A stretch of 64,000 nucleotides of DNA from Quercus robur (lineage: Eukaryota > Streptophyta > Magnoliopsida > Fagales > Fagaceae). Under the pieces are notes generated by a model. That model worked only from the letters and a program-made list of their open reading frames with translations. It was not told the origin of the DNA and searched no databases. The DNA is taken from positions 42,942,327-43,006,326 of the forward strand of contig NC_065545.1 of the NCBI RefSeq assembly GCF_932294415.1. Direction: 5' to 3'. The translations under genes were made by a program, and so were the position numbers. How positions within the stretch are numbered: position 1 is the stretch's first letter; each line of letters begins with the position of its first letter. This document shows positions 48,256 to 58,099 of this stretch, in pieces.

Positions 48256-48597
48256 CTATAAGCCGTTCTCGGCTGAAGTGGAAGGTTTGTTATTCGGCTG
48301 TCGTGAGATTGCCGACACCATGCATTGTCTAGCCATTCCCTGGTTCCCTATTATTTCTTTGATTTGACCTCCTGACGGGTACTTGACTTTTTGGTGCAAG
48401 GTTGACGACACAGCCCCTAGTGCATGAAGCCATGGCTGGGCCACGATAGCTGTGTAGGGGGAGTATGCATCTACAACAATGAAGTCCACTTCTACCACAT
48501 CTGAATCTGTTTGCACAGGCAGTCTGATCATGCCCTTCGGGATGACGATTTTCCCTTCAAAGCTAACCAAGGGGGAATCGTAGGGCGACAGGTCCTC
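48256..48597 (-). pseudogene. Tat protease C-terminal part and linker to RT
   Basis: Same frame as gag but beyond a TAG at 48600-48598. It encodes PIPKGM-like, VDFIVVDAYSPYTAIVAQPW and LHALGAVSSTLHQKVKYPS, typical of the region after the retropepsin motif. It ends at TAG 48258-48256; the same frame then leads into RT. Confidence 0.7.
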
Positions 48598-50172
48598 CTA
48601 CTTCAAGTTCAGCCCCTTATACAAATCAGGGTACATTACCTCCACGGCGCTGCCTTGATCAACCAACACCCTCTTCACGTCATAACCCCCTATTCTGAGT
48701 GTGACGACTAGGGCATCGTCGTGGGGCTGAATAGTTCCCTGCTTGTCTTCCTCCGTGAACCCGATTACTGGCGTGGCACTCACTCTAGCTCTCTTGGATT
48801 TCCTGTCGTCTGGCTCAGTTGGGAAACTGCTTACTGACATTACCCTGAAGGGGACAGAGCCTGTCCTTCCAGGTGCGGCGAGAATAACATTAATCGTGTC
48901 AATGGGTGGCCTCAACGTACTTTGTCTGGTTTCATTGCTCGATGGTTCCTGCCATCCTTCTGGGCGATGCAGCAGATGTCTCAGCTTCCCTTCTCGGACG
49001 AGCCGATCTAAATGGTTCTTCAGGTTTCTACAATCATCAGTAGTGTGACCCGGCTCCTGATGGTACGCGCAATACAGGTTCTGATTGCGCTTCAAAGGAT
49101 CACCAGCCATCTTGTTCGGCCACTGAAAGAAAGGCTCATACTTCACCTTCTCTAGGATTTTGTGAAGAGGTTCTCGGAACACAGCATGGACTGCCTGAGC
49201 CCCAGTAGATCCGGACTGCTCTACATAGTCCCTTCTCGGCCTGTTACTGTTGTTAAATCGTTCCGACCTGAAGTCCCTCCTCTCCTGAGGGACGACCTTC
49301 GCTTTACCTTTCCCCATCTGCTGGTCCTCCTCGACCCTTTTGTACTTGTCAATTCTGTCCATAAGTTGGCGCACGCTGGTGACTGGCTTTCCAGTGAGGG
49401 ACTTTCTTAAGCCATGTTCTGTCGGCAAGCCCCTTTTGAACGTACTGATGGCGACGTCATCATAATTCCCCTCTATCTCGTTATACATTTCCCAGTATCT
49501 ATCTGAGTAGGCCTTCAGCGTCTCTCCTTCCCGCATGGACAAGGATAAGAGGGAATCGAGGGGCCGAGGGACTCTAGTGCTGGTGATGAAACGGGAACCA
49601 AAAGCTTGCGTCAACTGTTTAAAGGAATCTATGGAATTCGGCTGGAGGGCATCGAACCATCTCATCGCCATGGGTCCCAAGCTAGATGGGAATATCTTAT
49701 ACATTAACGCCTCATCCCTGGTATGGACGGCCATCCTCTGATTGAATTGGCTTACATGCTCCACTGGGTCGGTCCGACCATTGTATATAGCAAACGTTGG
49801 TTGATGGAACCACCGAGGAAGCACTGCACTCTTTATTCTACGTGTAAACGGCGACTGGGAAATGCGATCCAGGGCCTTACTCATGGCATCGTTGGCCAGG
49901 CCTTGGTAAGATGGGCTTTTGTGGCTGCGTTTACGAGGCCTCTCTTCCTCGTAGGAAAATGTCTCGCTCGGAGGGGTTCTTGATCTTCGCCGGTATTCGT
50001 TATCCTCGTTACTGCTAGTGCCCGAGCCAGGTGAAGTACGTTTCTGCTGTGCTCGGCGCAACTTTTTCTTCAAATCATCAATCTCTTGTTGTAAAGCCTT
50101 TCGATCGTTTTGCTTATGGGATGCATGATCCTTCCCTTTTGAGTGGCTTTTACTCGTGTGAGAGGTGTTCAC
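48598..50172 (-). CDS. gag: Tat gag with the start of protease
   Basis: An open frame of 524 codons, the longest credible one in the element. The basic, coiled N-terminus (residues 1-60, LQQEIDDLKKKLRRAQQ) precedes a retrotransposon gag domain at about 120-290 (FAIYNGRTDPVEHVSQF, MRWFDALQPNSI, FKRGLPTE, LTGKPVTSVRQLMDRI). Next is a zinc-knuckle-like CAYHQEPGHTTDDC, then the retropepsin motif VLVDQGSAVEVMYPDLYKGL at the end. The stop at 48600-48598 cuts the natural gag-protease frame, which continues in phase. The start, Met at 50172, is about 160 bp after the primer site. Gag forms the particle that packages element RNA; partner elements lacking gag could use it. Confidence 0.8.
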   Translation of the reverse strand: MNTSHTSKSHSKGKDHASHKQNDRKALQQEIDDLKKKLRRAQQKRTSPGSGTSSNEDNEYRRRSRTPPSETFSYEEERPRKRSHKSPSYQGLANDAMSKALDRISQSPFTRRIKSAVLPRWFHQPTFAIYNGRTDPVEHVSQFNQRMAVHTRDEALMYKIFPSSLGPMAMRWFDALQPNSIDSFKQLTQAFGSRFITSTRVPRPLDSLLSLSMREGETLKAYSDRYWEMYNEIEGNYDDVAISTFKRGLPTEHGLRKSLTGKPVTSVRQLMDRIDKYKRVEEDQQMGKGKAKVVPQERRDFRSERFNNSNRPRRDYVEQSGSTGAQAVHAVFREPLHKILEKVKYEPFFQWPNKMAGDPLKRNQNLYCAYHQEPGHTTDDCRNLKNHLDRLVREGKLRHLLHRPEGWQEPSSNETRQSTLRPPIDTINVILAAPGRTGSVPFRVMSVSSFPTEPDDRKSKRARVSATPVIGFTEEDKQGTIQPHDDALVVTLRIGGYDVKRVLVDQGSAVEVMYPDLYKGLNLK

Positions 50173-50313
50173 ACTGCCCTCTCGCTGATTATCTTGGTCT
50201 TTCCCTCGTTCGATATTTAAAAAATTGTCCTGCCGTTGAGAATCTGCACGTCCAATTTAGCGCGGGCCTGATCCTTCCATTTCTTACTGTTTCACTTGTC
50301 GAGACACAAATTC

Positions 50314-50331
50314 TCCCCACAGACGGCGCCA
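50314..50331 (-). promoter_or_regulatory. Primer-binding site of the Tat element
   Basis: TGGCGCCGTCTGTGGGGA on the minus strand starts two bases (AT) after the LTR end. It is identical to the site of the 7-kb element. The core is complementary to a plant tRNA-Asp 3' end. Confidence 0.75.
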
Positions 50332-50333
50332 AT

Positions 50334-51063
50334 TGTAAGGGCGGAGTTTGGGGCCCGGGCCCAGCAAGCAGGCGATTCTGGCCCAAAAGACCCTCAATAA
50401 TGAATTTGTAGAGAGTGGGTCGTAGAACTAGGTCTTGATAGAGTAAACGTAATTATTAGTAAGCCATACAATCATTTGAACGTGAGGACGTTTCATTAGG
50501 TTTCCTGGGATAACAGTCCATGAGACTATATCTTATGCTTTGTTTACAGAACTTCTCTCTCTCTCTCTCTCTTTTCCTTGCTTTTTTCTCTCCAGTTTCC
50601 GATCCCTTAGTCATGGGGATTTTCTTCTCTTATATAGCACCCTTCAATTGGTTATGGCCTTCCACTTGTTAACCATCTGGACCTCTACTTGAGTGCCTGT
50701 CTCATAGGACACCCCCCCTTTTCTGTGAATTGCACTGGCCAAGATAATACTATTCTCCTGTCTTTTCTACATTAATGCGGCTGGAAAAGTAGCTTCCTTG
50801 CATTTAATACGACAGTTGTGGTTGCCCCCTGAGCGTCTAGCATTTCCCCTCGATTTGGGACGATTTCCCACCATGTGAAGGGTGTGCGTTAGACTCCCAT
50901 TTGGTGCGTCCGAGGAGACACTCCTCCTCGGACGCCTCTTAAACAAGCCCAGTCCGGCCCAACAGGGTTGGGCTGGAAGTCCTCTGGCCATGTCTTCACT
51001 TCCTGTTATGGCTGGGCTCCGCATGGATACCAAGGCCCACTGTTGACTGATGAATTTTACCCC

Positions 51064-51067
<4 letters not shown>
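50334..51067 (-). repeat. 5' LTR of the Tat element
   Basis: 734 bp, with a TATA box (CTATATAAG on the minus strand, about 50637-50629). Read in element sense it starts TGTGGGGGTAAAATTC and ends CCGCCCTTACA. Confidence 0.9.
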
Positions 51068-51102
<35 letters not shown>

Positions 51103-51518
51103 TTTTGCATGTACATTGAATGGAACTCTAATATCAGTATATCACTATTTCTAATTTTGTTATTTTCTGATTTCATTTCTTTATTTTGTTGCATCTGAAG
51201 AACTTCTCTTGCTTATGTAGCACACTTAAATCAAATAGTAAATAGCATATGTAGCACACTTAGACTACAAAATTTTTAGAAAAATAAATTAAATTAAAGA
51301 GAGACTGAAGCTGTGTATGCTTCATTTCTTAAAAAATGATGTATTAGGCCTTAATTTTTTAAGAACGCAGGCCATTCATTTTCAATCTTATACCATCTTG
51401 CTAAATTTTGAGTTCTGGCCTGTGAATTTACAGATGACACATGCTCATCAATAAATGAAGCAATAAATAAGGTGCTCTTCTGTGGATGAGTTTGTGTTTT
51501 GTAAGTTCTTGAAAATGG
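51068..51518. other. Flank of the Tat element
   Basis: Begins with the (TA)n tract into which the Tat element inserted, followed by AT-rich sequence without a gene. The last 11 bases (CTTGAAAATGG) are the target duplication of the next element. Confidence 0.5.
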
Positions 51519-51674
51519 GGAAATTATTGTGTACTCCTGGAGTACTATAAATGCGTACTCCCTCCTGTCACATGAATGGTGGGTCCCACTAATTAAATTC
51601 ATGGTGGGACCCACCATTCATATGAGAGGAGGGAGTACGCATTTATGGTACTTTGGGAGTATCTAATAATTTTC
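51519..51674. mobile_element. Foldback MITE, Mutator-like, with 11-bp target duplication
   Basis: 156 bp made of two inverted arms of about 70 bp that share GTACTCCCTCC and ATGAATGGTGGGTCCCA. The ends are GGAAATTATT and the complement of GGAAAATTATT. The flanks repeat CTTGAAAATGG at 51508-51518 and 51675-51685. A 9-11 bp duplication with long inverted repeats fits small Mutator-like elements. No coding capacity. Confidence 0.8.
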
Positions 51675-51759
51675 CTTGAAAATGGTGGTGTGTGGTGTGC
51701 CTTTTAATAAGTGGAAAGCAATAAATAAGGGAGAGAGAGAGAAAAATATTGTGGTTAAT

Positions 51760-51897
51760 TACATTATCAGATGGAAAGTAATAGCATTTAATGATATTTT
51801 TTCAACCATTAGATCTTTTAGAAATCTACAGTGTAAAAAATGTGTAACTTTATAAGAATTACACAAGGTGTAACTTAAACCTCTCTCTTAAAAAAAT
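51760..51897 (-). repeat. GTTACACC-family repeat, diverged copy
   Basis: Complement of the family start: GTTTAAGTTACACCTTGTG, then AAGTTACACATTTTTT and AGATCTAATGGTTGAAAAAA. Less conserved than the copies at 52 kb. Confidence 0.45.
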
Positions 51898-51940
51898 TAC
51901 ATAACAAAATATTCTGAGTTCAATCAAAAGTTAAATATCT

Positions 51941-51944
<4 letters not shown>

Positions 51945-52016
<72 letters not shown>
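51945..52016. repeat. Compound microsatellite (TA)n(GA)n
   Basis: A TA tract of about 20 bp joined to roughly 56 bp of GA. Confidence 0.9.
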
Positions 52017-52019
<3 letters not shown>

Positions 52020-52938
52020 GAGTTCAAGTTACATCTGGTGTAACTTCACAAGAGTTACACATTTTGTGAATCATTGATTACTATTAGATCTAATGGTCAA
52101 AAAACACTCATAGTAGTGTCATTATTACTCCCTAGAAATTAGTAATTTAGGCATTAACTCTTCTTATTAAAGGAAAAATTATATAAAAAAAAAAAAAAAA
52201 AGAAGCCACAACATATATATATATATGACTTGTTATACAAACCATTATTTTTCCCTTAGCAATGTTCCAGAAAACTTTTTGCCTTTTGGAGTTTGATTTA
52301 ATGTAGCTTTTTATCACGACTTTAAGAACATACAAGTCATATCTAGATTATATCCCAAAAGTACCGGGGAACTCTAATTGTGACATGTATTTTTAGGATA
52401 TAATCTAGATATGATTTGTTATTGCTTATTCATACCAACTCAACTTAATAATTAATACAAGTATGAAACCCCTTACAACACTGTCATAATCAAATCCACA
52501 CACAAATAAATACCATTCGGGATATATATCATAGCTTCATTGATACAAGAAAACTATTCCTGTTTTAATATATAATAAGCAAAATTGTTGAAGTCAATTC
52601 ATCGCATTCTAGATGTTTGGATGAAAAATTAAAAACAAGTGTAAAGTCAAAATTCTTGGCTTATGCTCAACTAACAAAGGAACGTTAGTCTTTTCAAAAT
52701 AAAAGTCAAAATTCAAACTTAGAAGATGATGATATGGAAGGAAAAAAAAAAAAGTTAATGCTATGGCTTTTTTATTTTTTTATTTAATAAGAAGAGTTAA
52801 TGTCTAAATCACTAATTTCTAGGGAGTAATAATGGCACTACTATGAGTGTTTTTTGACCCTTAAATCTAATAGTAATCAATGGCTCATAAAAAGTGTAAC
52901 TTCTGTAAAGTTACATCAAGTGTAACTTGAACTCATCT
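52017..52938. mobile_element. Inverted pair of GTTACACC-family repeats (possible 0.9-kb TIR element)
   Basis: The first 150 bp (52017-52168) and the last 150 bp (52787-52938) are inverted copies, sharing TGAGTTCAAGTTACA at the outer ends, TTGATTACTATTAGAT, CAAAAAACACTCATAGTAGT and TTATTACTCCCTAGAAATTAG. The interior of about 620 bp shows no coding sequence. Either this is one element with long inverted repeats or two independent solo insertions; the solo copies at 39556 and 51760 favour the second reading. Outer flanks are (GA)n and (TA)n, hiding any target duplication. Confidence 0.55.
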
Positions 52939-52939
52939 C

Positions 52940-52970
<31 letters not shown>

Positions 52971-52971
52971 A

Positions 52972-53668
52972 GGAGAAAATATCTTTACACCCTTTGAACT
53001 TTAATATAGTGGCCAGTACATATACATATGTGTAAAGTTCAAAGGTCTAAATTGGCCAAATCAAAAGTTTAGGAAGGTGACACCTTCCTAAAAATACATT
53101 TCACGTGAAAGAAAAAAAAAAAAAGAAAAAAAAGGAAAGAATGAAAGGGACGAATTGAGATGGAGCTGGGTTCAAGTTGAGAAAGATAGAGAAACCAACC
53201 AAAGAGAGGATTATTATAACCCACACCCACACCCCCAACAACTCTGACAACTCTCCACCAAACTGCAAGTACTTCTTAGAGTATATTGACCAAAGATGTG
53301 AAAGTAACCAAAAAGGGGCGGGAAAATAAATCCCAAAGAGGTTTCTAGAGTATATTGACCAAGATAAGATCGTTCCAAATTACATTGTATGTTATTCTAA
53401 ACATATTTTAATGAGACAATTATTTTTGACATTTCTCTTTCTCTCTCTTTCTCAAAAAACTGGACCCTAGCTCTCTCTCCCTCTTAATCGGATCCTCTAG
53501 TGTTTTTTTCATATCACGTGAGTTGACTGTTAAATTTTAACACAGAGTGGGGGAAGTATCTATTTAGCACATATGTGAAGTTTAAGGAGTAAATTGACCA
53601 AATTAAAAGTTTAGAGGGGTGCAATGGTTACTACCTTAAAGTTTAAAGAGTGTTAGTGTATTTTTCTT
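52972..53668. mobile_element. 697-bp Mutator-like element with 9-bp target duplication
   Basis: TATTATAGA occurs at 52963-52971 and again at 53669-53677, exactly abutting an element whose ends are long imperfect inverted repeats. The left end has GAAAATATCTTTACACCC, TTTGAACTTTAATATAG. The complement of the right end has GAAAAATACACTAACACTC, TTTAAACTTTAAGGTAG. Nine-bp duplications are typical of Mutator superfamily insertions. No transposase frame. Confidence 0.75.
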
Positions 53669-54489
53669 TATTATAGATTATTATATATAAATTTTTGTAT
53701 ATTAATAAACTTTTTTTTTTTAGAGTTTCGACCTATGACATCCGCTCCTAATGATAGTTCCTTATTATCAAATCAAAACACCTCAGTTTTTGGTGTCATT
53801 AAATTAGAGATTTGATAAGTTGACAGTTAACACTTGAAATACTAGTAGTATCTCAAGTGTCAACTGATAAAATCTCTTATTGTTAAATAAGAGATATCGA
53901 AATCAACTTATCTACACTAAAAACCAACTACCATGATTCTATTGTATCTATAAAAAAAGTGTCATTAAATTTATAAATATTGGTTAAAATTGTAAATTTA
54001 TATCAAACTAATATGGCAATCCCTACTTTACTGTATTAGCTTACCTAATAATAAAATGATTATTATTATTATTATTATTTTGGTTTAGACTTTTGAGAAG
54101 GAAATCATGAAAAGATATTATGAATTATTATTACATTTTTTTTTTCTGAATTGAATTATTATTACATTAAAATTTTTATAATGATTGAATTGACAAATTA
54201 TTAATATTAATTATTATATGGACTCATCACTACTGTTGTGTTTAACTTATACGTCTTTTCATAAAAAAAGAAAAAAAAAATTTAAAAAGGCAACAACTTC
54301 ACGTGGGTGGGGTACTCGGCATAAAAATAATGGTGAGAAAGTTCTTTTTTTGGAAGAAAAAAAACAAAGGAGACAGTGCAAGCCCTATTTAGCTAGCCTA
54401 GGACTCGGTCAATCTTTGGATTTTGTTATTTACTATTGTCCCCCCGTGGACTTTAGTTCCTTTTGTTGAGGCAGATTGCCAAGGGATGT

Positions 54490-54700
54490 ACCTTTTTTTT
54501 TTTTTTTTTTTTTTGGTTAATCAGGTGCATATATAAAACAACAACCGACAATTACAAATTGGCCATAGAGGTCAAGGTATTGGCAACACGCTTGTAATAA
54601 TACAGTCCATTCATATTAGTATCATGGAATAACCCCTTTTAATTAGAAAATCAACGCATTTATTCACCTTTCTAAGCACATGCCCCATCTGACAAGGAAG
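54490..54700 (-). mobile_element. Possible 5'-truncated retroelement tail
   Basis: A run of about 23 T (poly(A) on the minus strand) followed by about 200 bp without coding sense. It looks like the tails of the LINE copies at 19.1 and 55.2 kb, but no domain is readable. Confidence 0.3.
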
Positions 54701-54824
54701 ATATTTCAATAGGCTTTGTCCTGATCTTTTATTTTTCCCGTTAGTTTTATTATATTTCCATTTTTACCACACAAAAAAAAAAAAAAAAAAAAAAGACATT
54801 GCATGCTCTATGAGTCTATAATTT

Positions 54825-55217
54825 GGTACCGCCGGTCAGTTTCAACTTTCAATTTATATTGACTCGTATTTGGAGTGATAAATTTGACAGGGACCCATAC
54901 AATAAATTCTGATAACAATGGCTGTAACATTTCAATTCTGTAACAATGGCTATATGTAACATTTCACTTTAGCAACCAAAACATAAAAAACGCACGCTAC
55001 AGCCAAAAAAAGTAAAACTAAAATTTTTTGAGTGATTACTACAGCGGACTATAACAATGGCTATTATAGTGGGTAATTTTGATAACCAATAACAATTTGG
55101 ATAACTTTTCCAGAAGTTTGGATTCGATCAGTAGTTTAGCATGGTTAGTGGGTAACCTTTATTACAATTTAACGGTTACTTTGTCTTCAAAAATAAGGTA
55201 CTTTTCTAAAAATTAAT
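54825..55217. repeat. Right copy of the diverged direct repeat (partner at 1-384)
   Basis: GCCGGTCAGTTTCA, ACATTTCA, AGTTTAGCATGGTTAG, ACTTTGTCTTCAAAA and AAGGTACTTTTCT occur in the same order as in 1-384. It contains repeated AACAATGGCT units of its own. Confidence 0.55.
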
Positions 55218-55235
55218 TACTATTGTATATATATA

Positions 55236-55660
55236 TATATATATATATATTTTTATTAAGGATATCATAAATCAAAAGGAAGAGGGGTAGGGCTCAAATC
55301 CATCTCTTGTGCCCAGGAAAGGGACCCAGTAGGGGAGAAAAGAAATGTTTAGGAGCCCATTTCACTTACAAACATGCAATAGTGTGGGCGAAGAAATTAA
55401 TGTCTGTTTATAATACAAAAATCCCAACAGACAATACAAGGGTGCCTAAAGAGAAGCCAGAACATAAGGTAGAAAAGACATAAGAAAGTCAGGTGTGTTG
55501 GTGGGAGGTTGATGAAGAGTTCAAATATATAACATACTTGGAGTATCCTTCAAACATAACAAAAGAAACTTGATGATGAACCACCAGTTTTAGGGCAAAA
55601 AGAGTGGCCCTTACTTCATGCAATGCATAACTTAATCCAGAATAATATATATCTGAACTA
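55236..55660 (-). mobile_element. 5'-truncated LINE, RNase H end
   Basis: On the minus strand, 55635-55520 reads through a plant LINE RNase H segment (ALHEVRATLFALKLVVHHQ, FVMFEGYSKYVIYL), close to AEARATLFALK-type motifs. It is followed by a 3' part ending in CCTTAATAAAAA at about 55250. The 5' part is missing. A different subfamily from the LINE at 19-24 kb. Confidence 0.55.
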
Positions 55661-55764
55661 ATTTTTACTGCTTTTAGTTAAAAAAGAAATCATATATAAA
55701 CTAACAAAATTAAATTTTAAGTTATAACATTATATGATGAATTCAATATCATCTAAGACCCAAT

Positions 55765-55768
55765 TTTT

Positions 55769-55799
<31 letters not shown>

Positions 55800-56040
55800 C
55801 TGAAAGATTTTACTGAATAAAAGAAAAAAAATTACAAAGCTATAGGCAATAGGCCGCCTCCCTGAGAACATCACTCAAATAATTAAAGGGCAACAACCAA
55901 AATCAAAAGAACCTACATGATATCAATGATCTCAAAAGTCTATTAGGTTAAATTGTGGGCTGCTTTTTTTGCTTCTCTCGCAACCCATCTGAACTCTGAA
56001 GGGAGGATAGGGAACATGATAATATCAAGAATTATGTTCT
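55765..56040 (-). mobile_element. LINE 3' tail with G/C-run extension
   Basis: T run 55764-55778 then G run 55779-55799, followed by GCTGAAAGATTTTACTGAATAAAAG, similar to the GATGAAATAAAAGACTTTATTG just inside the tail of the LINE at 19.1 kb. The remaining 200 bp reads as a decayed LINE end on the minus strand (AAAGCAGCCCACAATTTAACCTA region). Confidence 0.45.
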
Positions 56041-56919
56041 TAATTAATTTTCCATGGTTTTCATAATAAAAAAAAAATATATATATATATAATATTTTAA
56101 AATCGGTTTTAAATTAAATAATGTAACTCCTTCATTTTTTAAAATTATTTTGTAATTGATTTTTAATGGGTGTAGTGTTGTAATTTTTATTAGTATTTTT
56201 TATTAGAGTTTCGATTGAACTAGTCAACAATTTTAGTCAAAGTTTTCAATTTTGTTTCAGTACCCGATTCGGGTTGTCTATTGAAACATAATATTTTTGT
56301 ATTGTTTTAGGATTACATATGCACACAAAAATACATATTCAATACTCAATTTACTCTTTGTCAACGAAATAATAAGAATAAAATCAAAACAAACATACTT
56401 TCAGTGTTTTTTTATAGTTTTTTTAAGGAGCAAACCAAATGACAAACTAGAATTATAGAGATCCTACATTTCAACACTAATAAAGAGATCCTACATTTTA
56501 ACAAACTAGATGAAATTTAAACAATGAAAATAAGATGTCGGCTACATACGTTTTGCATTTAGTTGACTTGAAGCAATTTCTCCATCAAAAAGCATGTTTT
56601 TGAAAAATTGAAATCATACTTGCTTTTCTTTCTTTGACTCGTGCTGCAATTAATGCCGTCAAGAAACGTGTAGATAACCACTACACCTAATAAAGAACCA
56701 TTCTAGCTGAACTACCATTATTATGTGATAATTGATGTGTCCTTCAGAACTAGATGGAAACGACATATAGCTACCAAAGGTTGATATTTTTAGTTCATTG
56801 AAGTGTCTCAGTATCGACGTTTTGATTTGTAATGCTGACCTCAGATGTTTCGGCTTTCTCATCAATGCACACATACAAGCATTTTTAAAACCAATCTTAT
56901 TTAGTTTAATTCTTTCGGA
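56041..56919. other. AT-rich intergenic DNA
   Basis: No gene or clear repeat seen. Short frames here have no domain content. Confidence 0.45.
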
Positions 56920-57280
56920 GCAAATTATAATTTATTTATTTGTAGTTTGGTTAAAATTTAAGTTACTTATTTATGATTTAAAATTTAACACTTTACCCCC
57001 ACCTGAAGCTTGACCAAAATTTAAATTACTTATTTGCGATTTGAAACTCCATGATACAAGTGTTACGATGGATAGTTTTTGATCTTGTATTTTTACTTTT
57101 GCTTCTAGAGAAGAGATATAAAAGTGGAGCAAAATTACATATTTAGCTCTATTTTTAATAGAGGTGGGTTATAGAAATTTAACCGAGCTAACATCATGTG
57201 GGTAAAGTGTCAAATTTTAAATTACAAGTAAGCAACTTAAATTTCAATCAAACTACATAGGTGGGTAAATTGTAATTTGC
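56920..57280. mobile_element. 361-bp TIR element
   Basis: Arms of about 80 bp are inverted. The left arm is GCAAATTATAATTTATTTAT, GTAGTTTGGTTAAAATTTAAG, TTTAACACTTTACC. The complement of the right arm is GCAAATTACAATTTACCC, GTAGTTTGATTGAAATTTAAG, TTTGACACTTTACC. No coding capacity. Confidence 0.65.
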
Positions 57281-57843
57281 CTAATCTTTCAAGTTACTAA
57301 TATGATATATTGATATGAGTTAAGGCCCTAAAGCTGTTTTTATCCCTCTAACCCTAAACCCTCTTTCTTCTCTAAAAAAAAAAAAAAGGAAGGAAAGCAG
57401 GAAGAAGAAGGAAGAACTCGATTAAAGAAGGAAGGAAGCTGTTTTTATCGATTTTTTTTTGGTGTGTGTGTGTAATTTGTATGAATCATTCAATCAAACA
57501 ATCGATTACCTTATTTCTGATCATACTCCTACATAAGGCAGATTTTCAGTTAAATTTTTTTAGTTAACTTATGGATCTTTATATAAGAAAATGTTATTTT
57601 TAGATACATGACGTAGGACTTGAGAAATTATTAGTTTTTAGTTTATTAAGTTTATGCATAATTCCCTTTTACTTTTTTATTACACGAATCACTCTTTCTT
57701 ATTTAAATAATAAGACTTGAAGTCTAATTTCTAATTCAAAGAGGAAATTTTTTGTCGACAAACCAAAACTGAGGTCGACAAAATAGAGCTTTGGACAGTT
57801 TCAAAAAAATGACTTTTTTTAAAATATTTTTTTTGGAGTTCAA

Positions 57844-58046
57844 AGGGGTCTAAATCCTCTATACCATTTTTTGTGTATCACTCTATGTTCCACTAATCAT
57901 TATTTATCATGTGTATGATTGCTTTTCATTTTAAACTTCAGTTATTCTATAAGAAAAGTAAAATGAAAATATGGCAAGTTGTAATTAGTGGAACATAAAG
58001 TGGTATACAAAAAGTGGTATACAAAAAGTGATATATGAGGATTTGG
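57844..58046. mobile_element. Foldback MITE
   Basis: Inverted arms of about 90 bp: GGGTCTAAATCCTCTATACC and CTATGTTCCACTAAT on the left; the complement of the right has CCAGTCCAAATCCTCATATA and TTATGTTCCACTAAT. The right arm has a small internal duplication (GTGGTATACAAAAA twice). Confidence 0.65.
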
Positions 58047-58099
58047 ACTGGGTTCAAAGTGGATGATGAGATCTTGTATCCATTTGAATAATCACAAAT

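Larger units (their letters stand above)
40065..51067 (-). mobile_element. Ty3/gypsy LTR retrotransposon, Tat lineage, degenerate
   Basis: The 11-kb element is read on the minus strand: 5' LTR at 51067-50334, primer site, gag, protease, RT, gypsy RNase H plus a second archaeal-type RNase H, integrase, an 80-bp tandem array, an antisense gene, polypurine tract, and 3' LTR at 40794-40065. A second RNase H and an extra antisense gene between integrase and the 3' LTR are hallmarks of Tat elements. The LTRs (about 730 bp) differ by roughly 27 positions by eye (near 4%), so this insertion is older than the 7-kb element. The flanks are TATAT on both sides but lie within a (TA)n repeat, so the target duplication is not decisive. 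Stops and frameshifts in pol make it inactive as it stands. Confidence 0.92.
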
